Assembly (NCBI GenBank): GCA_964617875.1
Contig: CAZUAI010000112.1
Span: 1-15,470 of the forward strand
Direction: 5' to 3'
DNA length: 15,470 bases
Source of the DNA: CAZMVY01 sp964617875
Lineage (GTDB): Bacteria; Planctomycetota; Phycisphaerae; UBA1845; PWPN01
Numbering within the stretch: the first letter of the stretch is position 1; every line of letters begins with the position of its first letter. The notes beneath the pieces were generated by a model. That model was not told the DNA's origin, did not search any database, and was given only the letters and a program-made list of their open reading frames with translations. This document shows positions 1 to 7,091 of the stretch, in pieces. Position numbers and translations under genes: made by a program.

Positions 1-339
1 GTCAACTACTTATGGACACCGCCTCGACCCGGTGCGCTTTCGGGAGAAGAGCCTCGATTTCTATCGTTTTCTGTGTACGCGCCAGATAACAGCATCATGC
101 ACGCCCAGATTCCCGAACCGGCTCCTGGTTGCCTGCAACGGGTCCGGTTCGTCAGGCCGGCGTTGCAGTTGCAGGCCGCGATCTTATCTGCGGTGGATGG
201 CCGTTTCCGCACGCAAGCGGGTGGTCAGGAACCTTTCTGACGCATGGTCTGGCGTACCAAGGCGTCCACATCGCGTGAGCGCGGTGTTCTGCGTGTCCGG
301 CAAAGCATCCTGACCCGCTTCGCGCGCATAGCCCACAAG
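1..339. other. Non-coding left edge, no gene recognised
   Basis: No reading frame here looks like a protein: the open frames on both strands give arginine- and proline-rich translations typical of GC-rich non-coding DNA. The stretch lies where domain IV of the neighbouring minus-strand group II intron, with its reverse transcriptase gene, would be expected. I see no reverse transcriptase motif in it. It may be a degenerate domain IV or ordinary flanking DNA. It contains one inverted repeat (131-176), listed separately. Confidence 0.5.
131..176. repeat. 9-bp inverted repeat with nested hairpin
   Basis: GCCTGCAAC at 131-139 is matched exactly by its complement GTTGCAGGC at 168-176. The 28-nt interval holds two CCGG blocks that could pair as an inner stem, so either strand could fold into a compact nested hairpin. 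A GTTGCA direct repeat (162-167 and 168-173) abuts the right arm. The function is unknown. It lies in the zone downstream of the group II intron core and could be part of its remaining domain IV or V/VI region, but it does not match the domain V consensus. Confidence 0.4.
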
Positions 340-880
340 CATGCCCAAAGTCAGGCCCCTTCCCTCCGCGGCCGTTACCCGCCTCATCGGTACTATGGGC
401 CTGTCCGACGCCCGGCCAGTCCGCCGCCTGACGCGACGTTCGCTCCCCACGGAGCGACCGGCCGGGCCTCTCACGTTGCTCCGAGAACCTTCCGCACGTG
501 CCGTTGCCGTTCCCCCGGCGGCCGGACCGGTCGCTTCGGTTCTCCTGACCAGCCCGCGACAGCCTTCGCCCGTTCGTTGGAGGCTCGACGCCGCGCCTTC
601 CCTTTCGAGGCCTGCTCGGCATTCACTCCCGTTACGGCCCATGCGATCGCTCCTCCGGCTTTCCCGGAGTTTGCCCGGAGCTTCGACCCGGCGGGTTGCC
701 CCACCCAGCCGTCCGGGTTGGTACCGAGGCGAACCGACAACTCCTCGGGTGGATCTTCCATCCGCTGGCCCTCTGAACCTTCCTGGGGCGCACAACGAAC
801 CCACCGTTTGGGATCGAACCCCACGCAAGCGGGCACGGCCTCTCGCTTGGCTCACCGGCCTCCTTTCGCGGCCAACACAC
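340..880 (-). mobile_element. Group II intron 5' ribozyme domains, truncated or ORF-less
   Basis: On the minus strand this stretch matches the catalytic RNA that precedes the reverse transcriptase gene in bacterial group II introns. Recognisable blocks are the GAGCAACGTGAGAG segment (complement of about 467-480), CATAGTACCGATGAGGC (381-397) and the GGGTAACG...GGAGGGAAGGGGCC block (about 353-380), which normally sits just before the intron-encoded protein. Read as protein, the last part gives SDRPIVPMRRVT, like the leader peptides often predicted ahead of such proteins. Two possible 5' ends fit the GUGYG rule: GTGCG at 793 and GTGTG at 880. I extended to 880 because the GC-rich structured sequence continues, but the exact boundary is uncertain. 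No reverse transcriptase, maturase or domain V is seen before the window edge, so this is probably a truncated or ORF-less copy. Confidence 0.72.
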
Positions 881-962
881 CAAGGGGGCCATGCCGAGTA
901 TGTACGCCACCGCGAAAACAGCCAATTCGTGCCACGGAGGTTCGATGTGGACGGGCCGTAAT

Positions 963-990
963 GGGCCGGATCCGTTGAAGACGGCGGCCC
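963..990 (-). terminator. Terminator-like hairpin after the 994-2874 gene
   Basis: Read on the minus strand, the six-base arm GGGCCG pairs with CGGCCC, and inside it CCGT pairs with ACGG around a CTTCA loop. A 3-nt bulge lies on the distal side. The hairpin begins 3 nt past the TGA stop of the exported-protein gene. No run of T follows, so it would be an atypical terminator or a transcript-end stabilising stem. The group II intron lies about 80 to 170 nt further on, depending on which 5' end is right. Confidence 0.42.
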
Positions 991-993
991 GTG

Positions 994-2874
994 TCAGTTG
1001 GAGCCGGAGTCGGGCGCCGGCCGGGTGCTCGGCGCCAAGCCGCGCAGCTGCATCGCGGCCGCGATCATCTTCGGGAGATCGCGAAGCTCGCCATGCACGA
1101 TCAGGCTCCGGTCGTCTTCCAGGGTGTACGCTGTGATCGGCTGCATCGCCGGCAGCGCCGGGAGGGGGCCTTGCGGGTTCGCGGCGGCGTGCAGCCGGAA
1201 CGCGAGCCCGGCCAGCAGATCCGGCCGGAGCATCACGATCTTGCTCGCCCTCTCAGGGACCGACGTGAGCGCTGCCTGAGAAAGGCCGCCTGCCGTGATG
1301 TTCGGCCCGGTGCCGGCGTGCGCCGCCAGGGCCGCTTGCACGGTCGCCCGGCTCACGGCGAGCACGTACGTCCGATCCACCCGGGCGACGACGGGTACGA
1401 CCGGGCTCCGCGGCACCGCGTAAACGCGAATCACGCCGCCGTCCACCGGCTCTTCGGTGGCGACGGCGGCCGGGGCATCTTCTCCTTTGGCCAGCCTCGC
1501 CGCCGCGGCGTTCATCAGCCTCGCGAGGGTCTGATCGAATTGCGGCGCGTCCCTGACCTTTACGACCAGAAATGCGTTGGAAACGACGGCCAGTTTCATT
1601 GCCTCGCCGGCCGCGCCCCGTCTGCCGTTGTTCGCGGCGGGCTTCGTCGCATCGGGCGGCAACAGGGCCAGGGCGATGCTCTCGACGTTGGCGGCCAGGT
1701 CGTGCCGGATGCGGATTCCAAGTTCTTTCTCCGCCTTGGCCACGCCCTCCTCGACGGTCGGCCGTGTCGTCGTGTTGGCGCGTTTGTCGAGGGAGGTCGC
1801 CATCGTGAGGAACGAAATGATCCGGTCGTAGAGGGCTCCGCCGTCGCCCAGCGAGAGCGCGCAGGCACCGGCCGCATGGGCCGGGACGAACGTCAGAAGC
1901 GAACGGTCCGCCGGCGGCGTCCGGATCAGGTCGTACACCGCGCACGTCTGTCCCTCCTTGAGCGAGACAGACATCTCTCCGGCGATTCCGTCGCTCGTCA
2001 GCCAATACCGCACACACGCCCGGTCAATCGCGCCGAGGCCGAGCAACTGCTGCACCTTCGCAAACTCGTTGCGATCCCGCCGGGGCATGGCGCCGTCGAG
2101 CGAGCGAAGGAGGCCGTCCACGTCGGCGTAGACCATCAGGGCCGCATCCTTGCGGTTCGGCCCGACGGCGGTCTGAAACCGCTCTTGCGTGAGAAGCGAT
2201 TCGGACGGCGGCTTGTCCAGCCGGTCGAGCGCGTCGGTCACCATCTTCTTCGGCATGCCGACCAGGATGGCCTGGGGCGTAACAGCGGCGTACGGCGCTC
2301 TCATCGCGGGGCCGTCGCCGATCCTGTAGAGCATCGCGGTGCCGTGGGGCTCCGCCGCTTTGGTAACCATCCCGAGGAGCATCTGCACGATGCCGCGGAT
2401 CGCATCGCTTCGGCCCGGGCAGAGGACGGCGAGGAACCGGGCCTCCGTTGAGCGGGAGTTGCCGCGCTCATCGACCTTGAAGCCGGTCAACCCGCCGGCG
2501 ATCCCGTCGATCTTCCTGATCTCGTTGATGAGCGATGGATTGAGCATCATCGCGAACGGCATGGGCATGGCCGGTTGCGCCGCCGCCGTCGTTGTCGCCG
2601 GTTGCGAGGCCGGCGGCATCCGCTGCATGAGCATCTGTACCGGGTCGGCGATGCCGCCGTCGGCGAGCAGCTTGAGCAGCTTGTCCAACTGCTCGCCGGG
2701 GCCGGCCAGCTCGCCGTAAGCGATCGTGTCGGGCGGGAAGATCGCAGCGGGGTCAAGCCGCGACGCAGGCCGGCTGGTCGCCGTGTCGGATGGCGCGGCC
2801 TCTTGTGCGGGCAAGGACATCGGCACGGCCGGCAGGATCAACGCGGCAATCCACAAGACTCTTGGACGATTCAT
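994..2874 (-). CDS. Exported protein of unknown function (DUF3352-like)
   Basis: The 626-aa product has a clear Sec signal peptide: MNRPRV, then a hydrophobic stretch to about residue 20, then LPAQEAA as a probable signal peptidase site. The mature protein opens with FPPDTIAYGEL (residues 46-56), the style seen at the start of large secreted planctomycete proteins grouped near DUF3352. A Q/T/A/P-rich low-complexity segment lies at about 88-110. No catalytic motif is recognised, and no transmembrane segment is obvious after the signal. The open frame continues upstream to 2985, but I chose the ATG at 2874: it has GGAG eight bases upstream and begins the signal peptide directly, while the extra 37 residues are R/P/G-rich. 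A promoter lies at 3019-3046, giving a leader of roughly 140 nt. It is divergent from the 142-aa gene. The reading frame is certain; the function is unknown and the family assignment weak. Confidence 0.85.
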   Translation of the reverse strand: MNRPRVLWIAALILPAVPMSLPAQEAAPSDTATSRPASRLDPAAIFPPDTIAYGELAGPGEQLDKLLKLLADGGIADPVQMLMQRMPPASQPATTTAAAQPAMPMPFAMMLNPSLINEIRKIDGIAGGLTGFKVDERGNSRSTEARFLAVLCPGRSDAIRGIVQMLLGMVTKAAEPHGTAMLYRIGDGPAMRAPYAAVTPQAILVGMPKKMVTDALDRLDKPPSESLLTQERFQTAVGPNRKDAALMVYADVDGLLRSLDGAMPRRDRNEFAKVQQLLGLGAIDRACVRYWLTSDGIAGEMSVSLKEGQTCAVYDLIRTPPADRSLLTFVPAHAAGACALSLGDGGALYDRIISFLTMATSLDKRANTTTRPTVEEGVAKAEKELGIRIRHDLAANVESIALALLPPDATKPAANNGRRGAAGEAMKLAVVSNAFLVVKVRDAPQFDQTLARLMNAAAARLAKGEDAPAAVATEEPVDGGVIRVYAVPRSPVVPVVARVDRTYVLAVSRATVQAALAAHAGTGPNITAGGLSQAALTSVPERASKIVMLRPDLLAGLAFRLHAAANPQGPLPALPAMQPITAYTLEDDRSLIVHGELRDLPKMIAAAMQLRGLAPSTRPAPDSGSN

Positions 2875-3018
2875 CTCAGATTCTCCGGGGATGAATGTCA
2901 TGGGCGACGCGGGGGGGCGGCCCGCAACCGGCCCACGCGGCCGGATCCAGTCTGCGTTGCGGGGCCCTCCCCGCGCCATAGCCATGCTACAGGGGGGATT
3001 CGGCCCTCGCCGCGGGAT

Positions 3019-3046
3019 ATTCTAGCCGCCGCGCGCCCGTGGTAAA
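3019..3046 (-). promoter_or_regulatory. Sigma-70 type promoter for the 994-2874 gene
   Basis: On the minus strand, TTTACC (3041-3046) and TAGAAT (3019-3024) are separated by 16 nt. The -10 box matches the consensus at 5 of 6 positions and the -35 box at 4 of 6. It points at the exported-protein gene, with transcription expected to begin near 3012. Confidence 0.5.
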
Positions 3047-3153
3047 TGGGCGGGCGCTTGTACTTGCATCGCGCTCTCGGATGGCGTACGCTGCCCGGTC
3101 TGGCAGCCGCAGCGTGCGACGGCTTCTTGGTGCTTGGCTGGAAAGGACCCCGG

Positions 3154-3582
3154 ATGTTCGACTACGACTGGTTCGGCGGAGCGGCGTTTGAGCAGCAGAA
3201 ACGCGACGCGAAGTTGCGGTGCGTCCGAAAGCACTTCCCGGAGGTCAGGCCCGATGCGCCGACCGATGCGTACAAGCGGTTCTACGAGGAACTCGAAGCC
3301 CGCGTCCTGATCTACCTGCGGGACGGCTTCAGCTACGAGTTCAAGGAACTGGCGACCGTAGACTCGCGTTCGAATCTGACGTTCGAGTGCGAGCCGGCGG
3401 ACGAGCACTACAAGGTCGGTACGTTCCTGGTGGCCGTTCCCTTCGAGGAGATCGTCCGGGTTGAGGTCTACGCCGTTCATCCGAGCGAGAAACCCGAGGA
3501 TGTGCCCCTGATCACCGGCTTCCGCAGCGCGCCGGAAGGTCCCGTTCCCCGCGAAGACGGCGGGGAAGCGAAGCATCGGTAG
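3154..3582 (+). CDS. Conserved-looking hypothetical protein, 142 aa
   Basis: The product is 142 aa, soluble and acidic, with no signal peptide or membrane segment. Its N-terminal third (residues 1-50) is rich in charged and aromatic residues and likely helical (FEQQKRDAKLRCVRKHFPEV). The middle (51-108) alternates hydrophobic and polar residues like a small beta-sheet domain: VLIYLRDGFSYEFKEL, then GTFLVAVPFEEIVRVEVYAV. The tail is low in structure. I do not recognise the family. The ATG at 3154 was chosen over the upstream ATG at 3046 because AAAGGA lies at a suitable distance and the 36 extra residues look like translated leader. It stands between a divergent exported-protein gene and a secreted enzyme gene starting 88 nt downstream, with which it may be co-transcribed. 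Confidence 0.75.
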   Translation: MFDYDWFGGAAFEQQKRDAKLRCVRKHFPEVRPDAPTDAYKRFYEELEARVLIYLRDGFSYEFKELATVDSRSNLTFECEPADEHYKVGTFLVAVPFEEIVRVEVYAVHPSEKPEDVPLITGFRSAPEGPVPREDGGEAKHR

Positions 3583-3670
3583 AGCGACGGGCCCGGTGTG
3601 CACTGACGGGGTTCGATCTCCGGCGGCGCATACCGGCAAGGTCGTGGGTTTTCGTCTGATGGGCTGGTGA

Positions 3671-5461
3671 ATGATGCGCGGAGTATTGGCACGGCTGGGG
3701 GCGTTGGCAGGATGCCTTGTCGTCGGTGTGGGGATGTCGGCGGCCGCGGACGTTCGCTTCAAGGACCGCTGCCTGGGCGATCTCGTCAAGGCCGTGCCGG
3801 GCATCCTTCAGTCGCAGGACCCGAAGACCGGGCGATTCGGCACGGGGATCTGGATCGTCACCGACCAGAACGTGATGCTCCCCCTGGCCGCGGCCTGGGC
3901 GACGCAGGCGGCGGGCAACCCGTACTTCCACAGCGAGGACCTGCTCCGGGCGATCATGGCGGCCGGCGACGCGCTCATCGACGACCAGGACGCCAACGGC
4001 CAATGGGAGTTTCGCAAGAAGGACGGCTCCACCTGGGGCAAGATCTACATGCCGTGGACGTATTCGCGGTGGATCCGGGCCTACGGGTTGATCCGCGATG
4101 CCATGCCGGCAGAGCGCCGTGAAAAATGGATCAAGGGCCTTCGCCTCGGCTTTGCCGGCATCGCCAAGAACGTGCTGAAGGCGGTACACAACATTCCCTC
4201 GCACAGTGCCATGGCCCTCTACTTCGCCGGCCGTTATCTGGATGAGCCGGCGTGGATGAAGCAGGCGGCGGCGTTCATGGGCAAGGTCGTCGCGGCCCAG
4301 CACGCCGACGGCTACTGGTCGGAGCATCTTGGGCCGGTTGTGAACTACGGCATGGTCTACGTCGATGCGGTGGGCACGTATTACGTCGCGTCGGGTGACG
4401 AATCCGTCCTGCCCGCCTTGCGCAAAGCGGCGATCCTTCATCTGAACTTCACGTACCCGGACGGCGCGCCGGTGGAGACGATCGACGAGCGGAACCCGTA
4501 CCACAAGACCGTCATCGTGCCGAACTGCGGCTTTACATGCACGCCCGAGGGGCGGACGTACCTCGCTCGGCAGCTTGCGTTGCGGGGCGCCGCTCCGCTG
4601 GATGCGGATCACGCGGCGCTCCTGCTGCTGTACGGGCAGGAAGGCCCCGGCCTGCCCGCCTCGCAGGCCGACGGCGACCGCGACTTTGTATTGGGCAAGG
4701 GGAGTGCGGCTGTCCGTCGGCGAGGGCCCTGGTTCCTGGTGGCGTCGGCGTTCTGCTGCCCCGTACCCACGAGCCGCTGGATCCAGGACCGCCAGAACCT
4801 GATCAGCGTCTACCACGACGACGTCGGCTTGATCCTCGGCGGCGGGAATACGAAGCTCCAGCCCGGCTGGAGCACGTTCACGGTCGGCGACACCTCGCTG
4901 CTTCGTCATAAGCCCGGCGATGAGAATCCGAAGTTCGTGCCGCCGCCGGAGCTGCAGCACGTGCCGACGGCTGCGAGGCTGGCGGGCGGGGGGGATTTCG
5001 GCCTCGACCTGGAATACGGCGAGCAGAAGTGCGCGGTGCGCATCCGCGTGATCGATCCGAAACGGATTGAGTACGAGTTGTCGGCCGCCGGCCCCTGCGC
5101 ACGGCCGGTGGCGGGCCACCTGACGATCCTGCCGCGGATGAAGAGGGCCGTCGCCACGGGCTCCGGCAGGAGGATCTCGTTGAGCGAGGAGCCGTTCGAC
5201 TGGCCTGCGGGCGGTTGCGGCGGGTGGCTGGAGTGCGCCGGTGTCCGCATTCGTGTTCCGGATACTGCGGGTGTTCGCTGGCCCGTCTTGCCGCACAACC
5301 CGTACCGCAAGGACGGCCGGGCCGAGCCGGACGAAGGGCGCATCGTGATGGATGTGCCGTTTCCCCGGGAGGGCGGCGTTGAGAGCCTGAGCCTTCAGGT
5401 TTCCGGCGATGGTGTTTCGGCGGTCAACGCGGCCACACGACCCGGTACACACCGCCGCTGA
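3671..5461 (+). CDS. Secreted polysaccharide lyase/hydrolase-like protein
   Basis: The 596-aa product begins with a Sec signal peptide (residues 1-26, ending MSAAA before DVRF). Residues about 30-300 are helix-rich with regularly spaced aromatic and GD/DG motifs, the pattern of an (alpha/alpha) toroid. Notable segments are HNIPSHSA (173-180), DGYWSEHLGPVVNYGM (213-228) and TYPDGAPVETIDERNPYH (261-278); the Asn, His and Tyr residues there are of the type used by heparinase- and alginate-lyase-like enzymes. Residues about 330-596 are beta-rich, consistent with the beta-sandwich domain such enzymes carry. This suggests a secreted enzyme acting on an anionic or complex polysaccharide, but I cannot name a CAZy family and it could be an unsaturated-sugar hydrolase or a non-enzymatic relative. 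The start is one of two adjacent ATGs (3671 or 3674); no good ribosome binding site precedes them. Its last 38 nt overlap the end of the convergent gene. Confidence 0.8.
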   Translation: MMRGVLARLGALAGCLVVGVGMSAAADVRFKDRCLGDLVKAVPGILQSQDPKTGRFGTGIWIVTDQNVMLPLAAAWATQAAGNPYFHSEDLLRAIMAAGDALIDDQDANGQWEFRKKDGSTWGKIYMPWTYSRWIRAYGLIRDAMPAERREKWIKGLRLGFAGIAKNVLKAVHNIPSHSAMALYFAGRYLDEPAWMKQAAAFMGKVVAAQHADGYWSEHLGPVVNYGMVYVDAVGTYYVASGDESVLPALRKAAILHLNFTYPDGAPVETIDERNPYHKTVIVPNCGFTCTPEGRTYLARQLALRGAAPLDADHAALLLLYGQEGPGLPASQADGDRDFVLGKGSAAVRRRGPWFLVASAFCCPVPTSRWIQDRQNLISVYHDDVGLILGGGNTKLQPGWSTFTVGDTSLLRHKPGDENPKFVPPPELQHVPTAARLAGGGDFGLDLEYGEQKCAVRIRVIDPKRIEYELSAAGPCARPVAGHLTILPRMKRAVATGSGRRISLSEEPFDWPAGGCGGWLECAGVRIRVPDTAGVRWPVLPHNPYRKDGRAEPDEGRIVMDVPFPREGGVESLSLQVSGDGVSAVNAATRPGTHRR

Positions 5462-6695
5462 CGGCCCGCATGGGGATCTCGTTGCCGAGGCGGGTCTTGC
5501 CGTCTTCGGCGAAGACCTGCCACTTCGCATCGAACTCGCCGATGTTGCCCAGCGAAAGGACTTGCCGGTCCGGGCCGAGGGAACCGGTCGGCTCGATGCG
5601 CCTGCCGTCGGCGTCGGAGAGGACCACCCGCTTCTGCAGCCAGCGGGCGAAGATGCGGTTGCGGTCCAGCGATGGGGCGGCGCCGGCGCCGTAGAGGAAC
5701 CCGAGGATCCGCGAATCGTCGGCCACCCAGCCAATGGCGACGATGTAGCGGTCTTGTGCCCCGAGCGACGCCGCGCACTCGCGCTCGGGGCCGAATCGCA
5801 TCCCGTCGCGGGAGAGAGCGTACCAGAGTCGGTCGGTGTTCATGTGAAGGCCCATGACGTACCACGGGCCCTCGGGTGAGGCGATCTTCTTGACGTCATT
5901 GACGCCGTGGTGCGACGCGAGGCACGGGCCTTCATAGTCGTACGTGCGGCCGTCCGTCCCGGCAGCGCGGTGAACCTTGCCGCTGTCCTTCCAGTTGCAG
6001 AAGTAGAGGCGGTACTTGCCGTCTTCGCAGAGGAGCACGTTTACGCCGTTGATGTCCGCATCGCGGTAGGGGGGATAGCCCCTGATCTCGACGATGTCGC
6101 TCTTCTTCGCGGGGTAGGGGGCCGCGACGCCGTTCCACGCCTTGCCGTCCGGGCTGGAGAAGTACGCGGGCTTGTTGAGGCCCTTTTCGTCGGGGTAGGC
6201 CGTACACATCATCTGGAACGAGCCGTCGCCGTCCCGCATGACGTTCACGTTGCAGACGTGGATGAACGCCCCGTGCTCGATCTCGGTCCGCGGTTCGCCG
6301 AAATCGAGAAAGTCGCGTGTGAAGACGCTGTAGATGCGGTCGTTGCCGCTGGGCACGCCGTCCCACGCACCGTAGAAGACTCGCCAGCCGTCCGGCACCG
6401 GCACGGCGGACGGCGCGTAGATGTTGCGGAACACGCCCGCCAGACGCGGGCGGAGCAGCGGCGAACGTACATCGGGCTGGAAGTGCAGCGTGCCTGCCTC
6501 CCACCAGGCCGGGGCGAATGCTCCGGCGGCGACGCCGTGGACCTCGATCGTGCCGGACTCGGCCTGGCCCGGAATGGGCTCGATCCGCAGAGGGGCGGCC
6601 GGCGCGGTCGCGGGCGGCTTTCCGTGGGCCGCGAGCGTGCTTGTGGCGACGGCGATCAGAAGAATCCGGCGGTGGTATCCCGCATGAGTAGTCAT
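5424..6695 (-). CDS. Secreted beta-propeller glycosidase-like protein
   Basis: The 423-aa product has a short N-terminal signal (RRILLIAVATSTLAAHG, about 9-25), which places it outside the cytoplasm. The rest is built of repeated short beta segments with motifs seen in five-bladed propeller glycosidases of the GH43/GH32/GH130 type: APSAVPVPDGWRVFYGAWDG (94-113), GNDRIYSVFTRDFLDF (117-132), NVNVMRDGDGSFQMMCTAY (149-167) and NGVNVLLCEDGKYRLYFCNW (216-235). Acidic residues suitable for catalysis are present (for example D113, E138, D214), but I cannot assign them. I chose the ATG at 6695 because it directly begins the signal peptide; the 85 upstream residues of the open frame are arginine-rich translated leader. 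The ribosome binding site is weak, with GGAG about 18 nt away. It converges with the secreted lyase-like gene, so the pair may act on the same polysaccharide. It could also be a sugar-binding protein. Confidence 0.78.
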   Translation of the reverse strand: MTTHAGYHRRILLIAVATSTLAAHGKPPATAPAAPLRIEPIPGQAESGTIEVHGVAAGAFAPAWWEAGTLHFQPDVRSPLLRPRLAGVFRNIYAPSAVPVPDGWRVFYGAWDGVPSGNDRIYSVFTRDFLDFGEPRTEIEHGAFIHVCNVNVMRDGDGSFQMMCTAYPDEKGLNKPAYFSSPDGKAWNGVAAPYPAKKSDIVEIRGYPPYRDADINGVNVLLCEDGKYRLYFCNWKDSGKVHRAAGTDGRTYDYEGPCLASHHGVNDVKKIASPEGPWYVMGLHMNTDRLWYALSRDGMRFGPERECAASLGAQDRYIVAIGWVADDSRILGFLYGAGAAPSLDRNRIFARWLQKRVVLSDADGRRIEPTGSLGPDRQVLSLGNIGEFDAKWQVFAEDGKTRLGNEIPMRAVSGGVYRVVWPR

Positions 6696-6728
6696 GCACG
6701 CCAGTGTCGGCGCTCCGAAGAGGATTGA

Positions 6729-6746
6729 CAAGCCACGGGGGGCTTG
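6729..6746. repeat. 6-bp inverted repeat in divergent intergenic region
   Basis: CAAGCC (6729-6734) and GGCTTG (6741-6746) are perfect complements around an ACGGGG loop. It sits just upstream of the -35 box of the promoter at 6750-6778 and between two divergent genes, so it could be an operator. It is short enough to be chance. Confidence 0.3.
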
Positions 6747-6749
6747 GCG

Positions 6750-6778
6750 TTGACGGCGGCGGCCGCGTAGGCTATACG
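6750..6778 (+). promoter_or_regulatory. Near-consensus sigma-70 promoter for the 92-aa gene
   Basis: TTGACG (6750-6755) and TATACG (6773-6778) are separated by exactly 17 nt. Five of six -35 bases and four of six -10 bases match the consensus. Transcription would start near 6785, leaving a leader of about 28 nt that contains GGGAG ahead of the ATG at 6813. Confidence 0.65.
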
Positions 6779-6812
6779 CGAGGTACGATTGTCTTGCGCG
6801 GGAGTGACGACC

Positions 6813-7091
6813 ATGTCCGAACAGACACCGCAGGGTTCGCCGGATTCGTCCTCGGATCCTCTGAGTCCCGAGGGGCTCCGGCGGGCCATGAAGGCGTTCA
6901 AGAAACGCATGAAGCTGACGCGGTTGGACGACGAGTCGCGGCTGGGCCACGGCCCGATGAGCGGCGGCGGCCGGTCGGGCATCGAGGCGATCCAGCCGCC
7001 CAGCCAGTTTCCGCAGGCCGTCTGGGACGAACTCGTCAGACAGGGACGCCTGCGCTACGCCGGCTACGGGCTCTACGAGTTGGCGGAATAG
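6813..7091 (+). CDS. Small conserved-looking protein, 92 aa
   Basis: The product is a 92-aa soluble protein. Residues 1-20 are a polar S/P/D-rich tail, 21-36 form a basic amphipathic helix (GLRRAMKAFKKRMKLT), 47-64 are G/S/P-rich, and 66-92 (FPQAVWDELVRQGRLRYAGYGLYELAE) read like a helix followed by a beta-hairpin. That last part resembles the recognition-helix-and-wing end of winged-helix proteins such as AbiEi-type regulators, but it is only a half domain, so a DNA- or RNA-binding role is a guess. The ATG at 6813 has GGGAG eight bases upstream; an alternative in-frame start at 6789 would add 8 residues. It has its own strong promoter, and its last 19 nt overlap the end of hflX on the other strand. 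I recognise no named family. Confidence 0.75.
   Translation: MSEQTPQGSPDSSSDPLSPEGLRRAMKAFKKRMKLTRLDDESRLGHGPMSGGGRSGIEAIQPPSQFPQAVWDELVRQGRLRYAGYGLYELAE

Noticed and set aside
1..20. GTCAACTACTTATGGACACC at the edge, resembling an insertion sequence terminus
   Set aside because: No matching inverted end or transposase is present in the window, and the resemblance is from memory only.
810..822. GGGGTTCGATCCC resembling a tRNA T-arm on the minus strand
   Set aside because: The stem does not pair over five bases with a seven-base loop, and no acceptor stem, anticodon arm or CCA fits around it.
184..978. Overlapping long frames on both strands at the left end
   Set aside because: They cover the group II intron RNA; the peptide SDRPIVPMRRVT is the leader-like translation of the ribozyme, not a protein gene.
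3512..5734. Very long minus-strand frame opposite the secreted lyase-like gene
   Set aside because: Its translation is arginine-, proline- and alanine-rich, lacks a signal or any domain, and exactly shadows a gene with signal peptide and folded-domain pattern. It is a by-product of high GC content.
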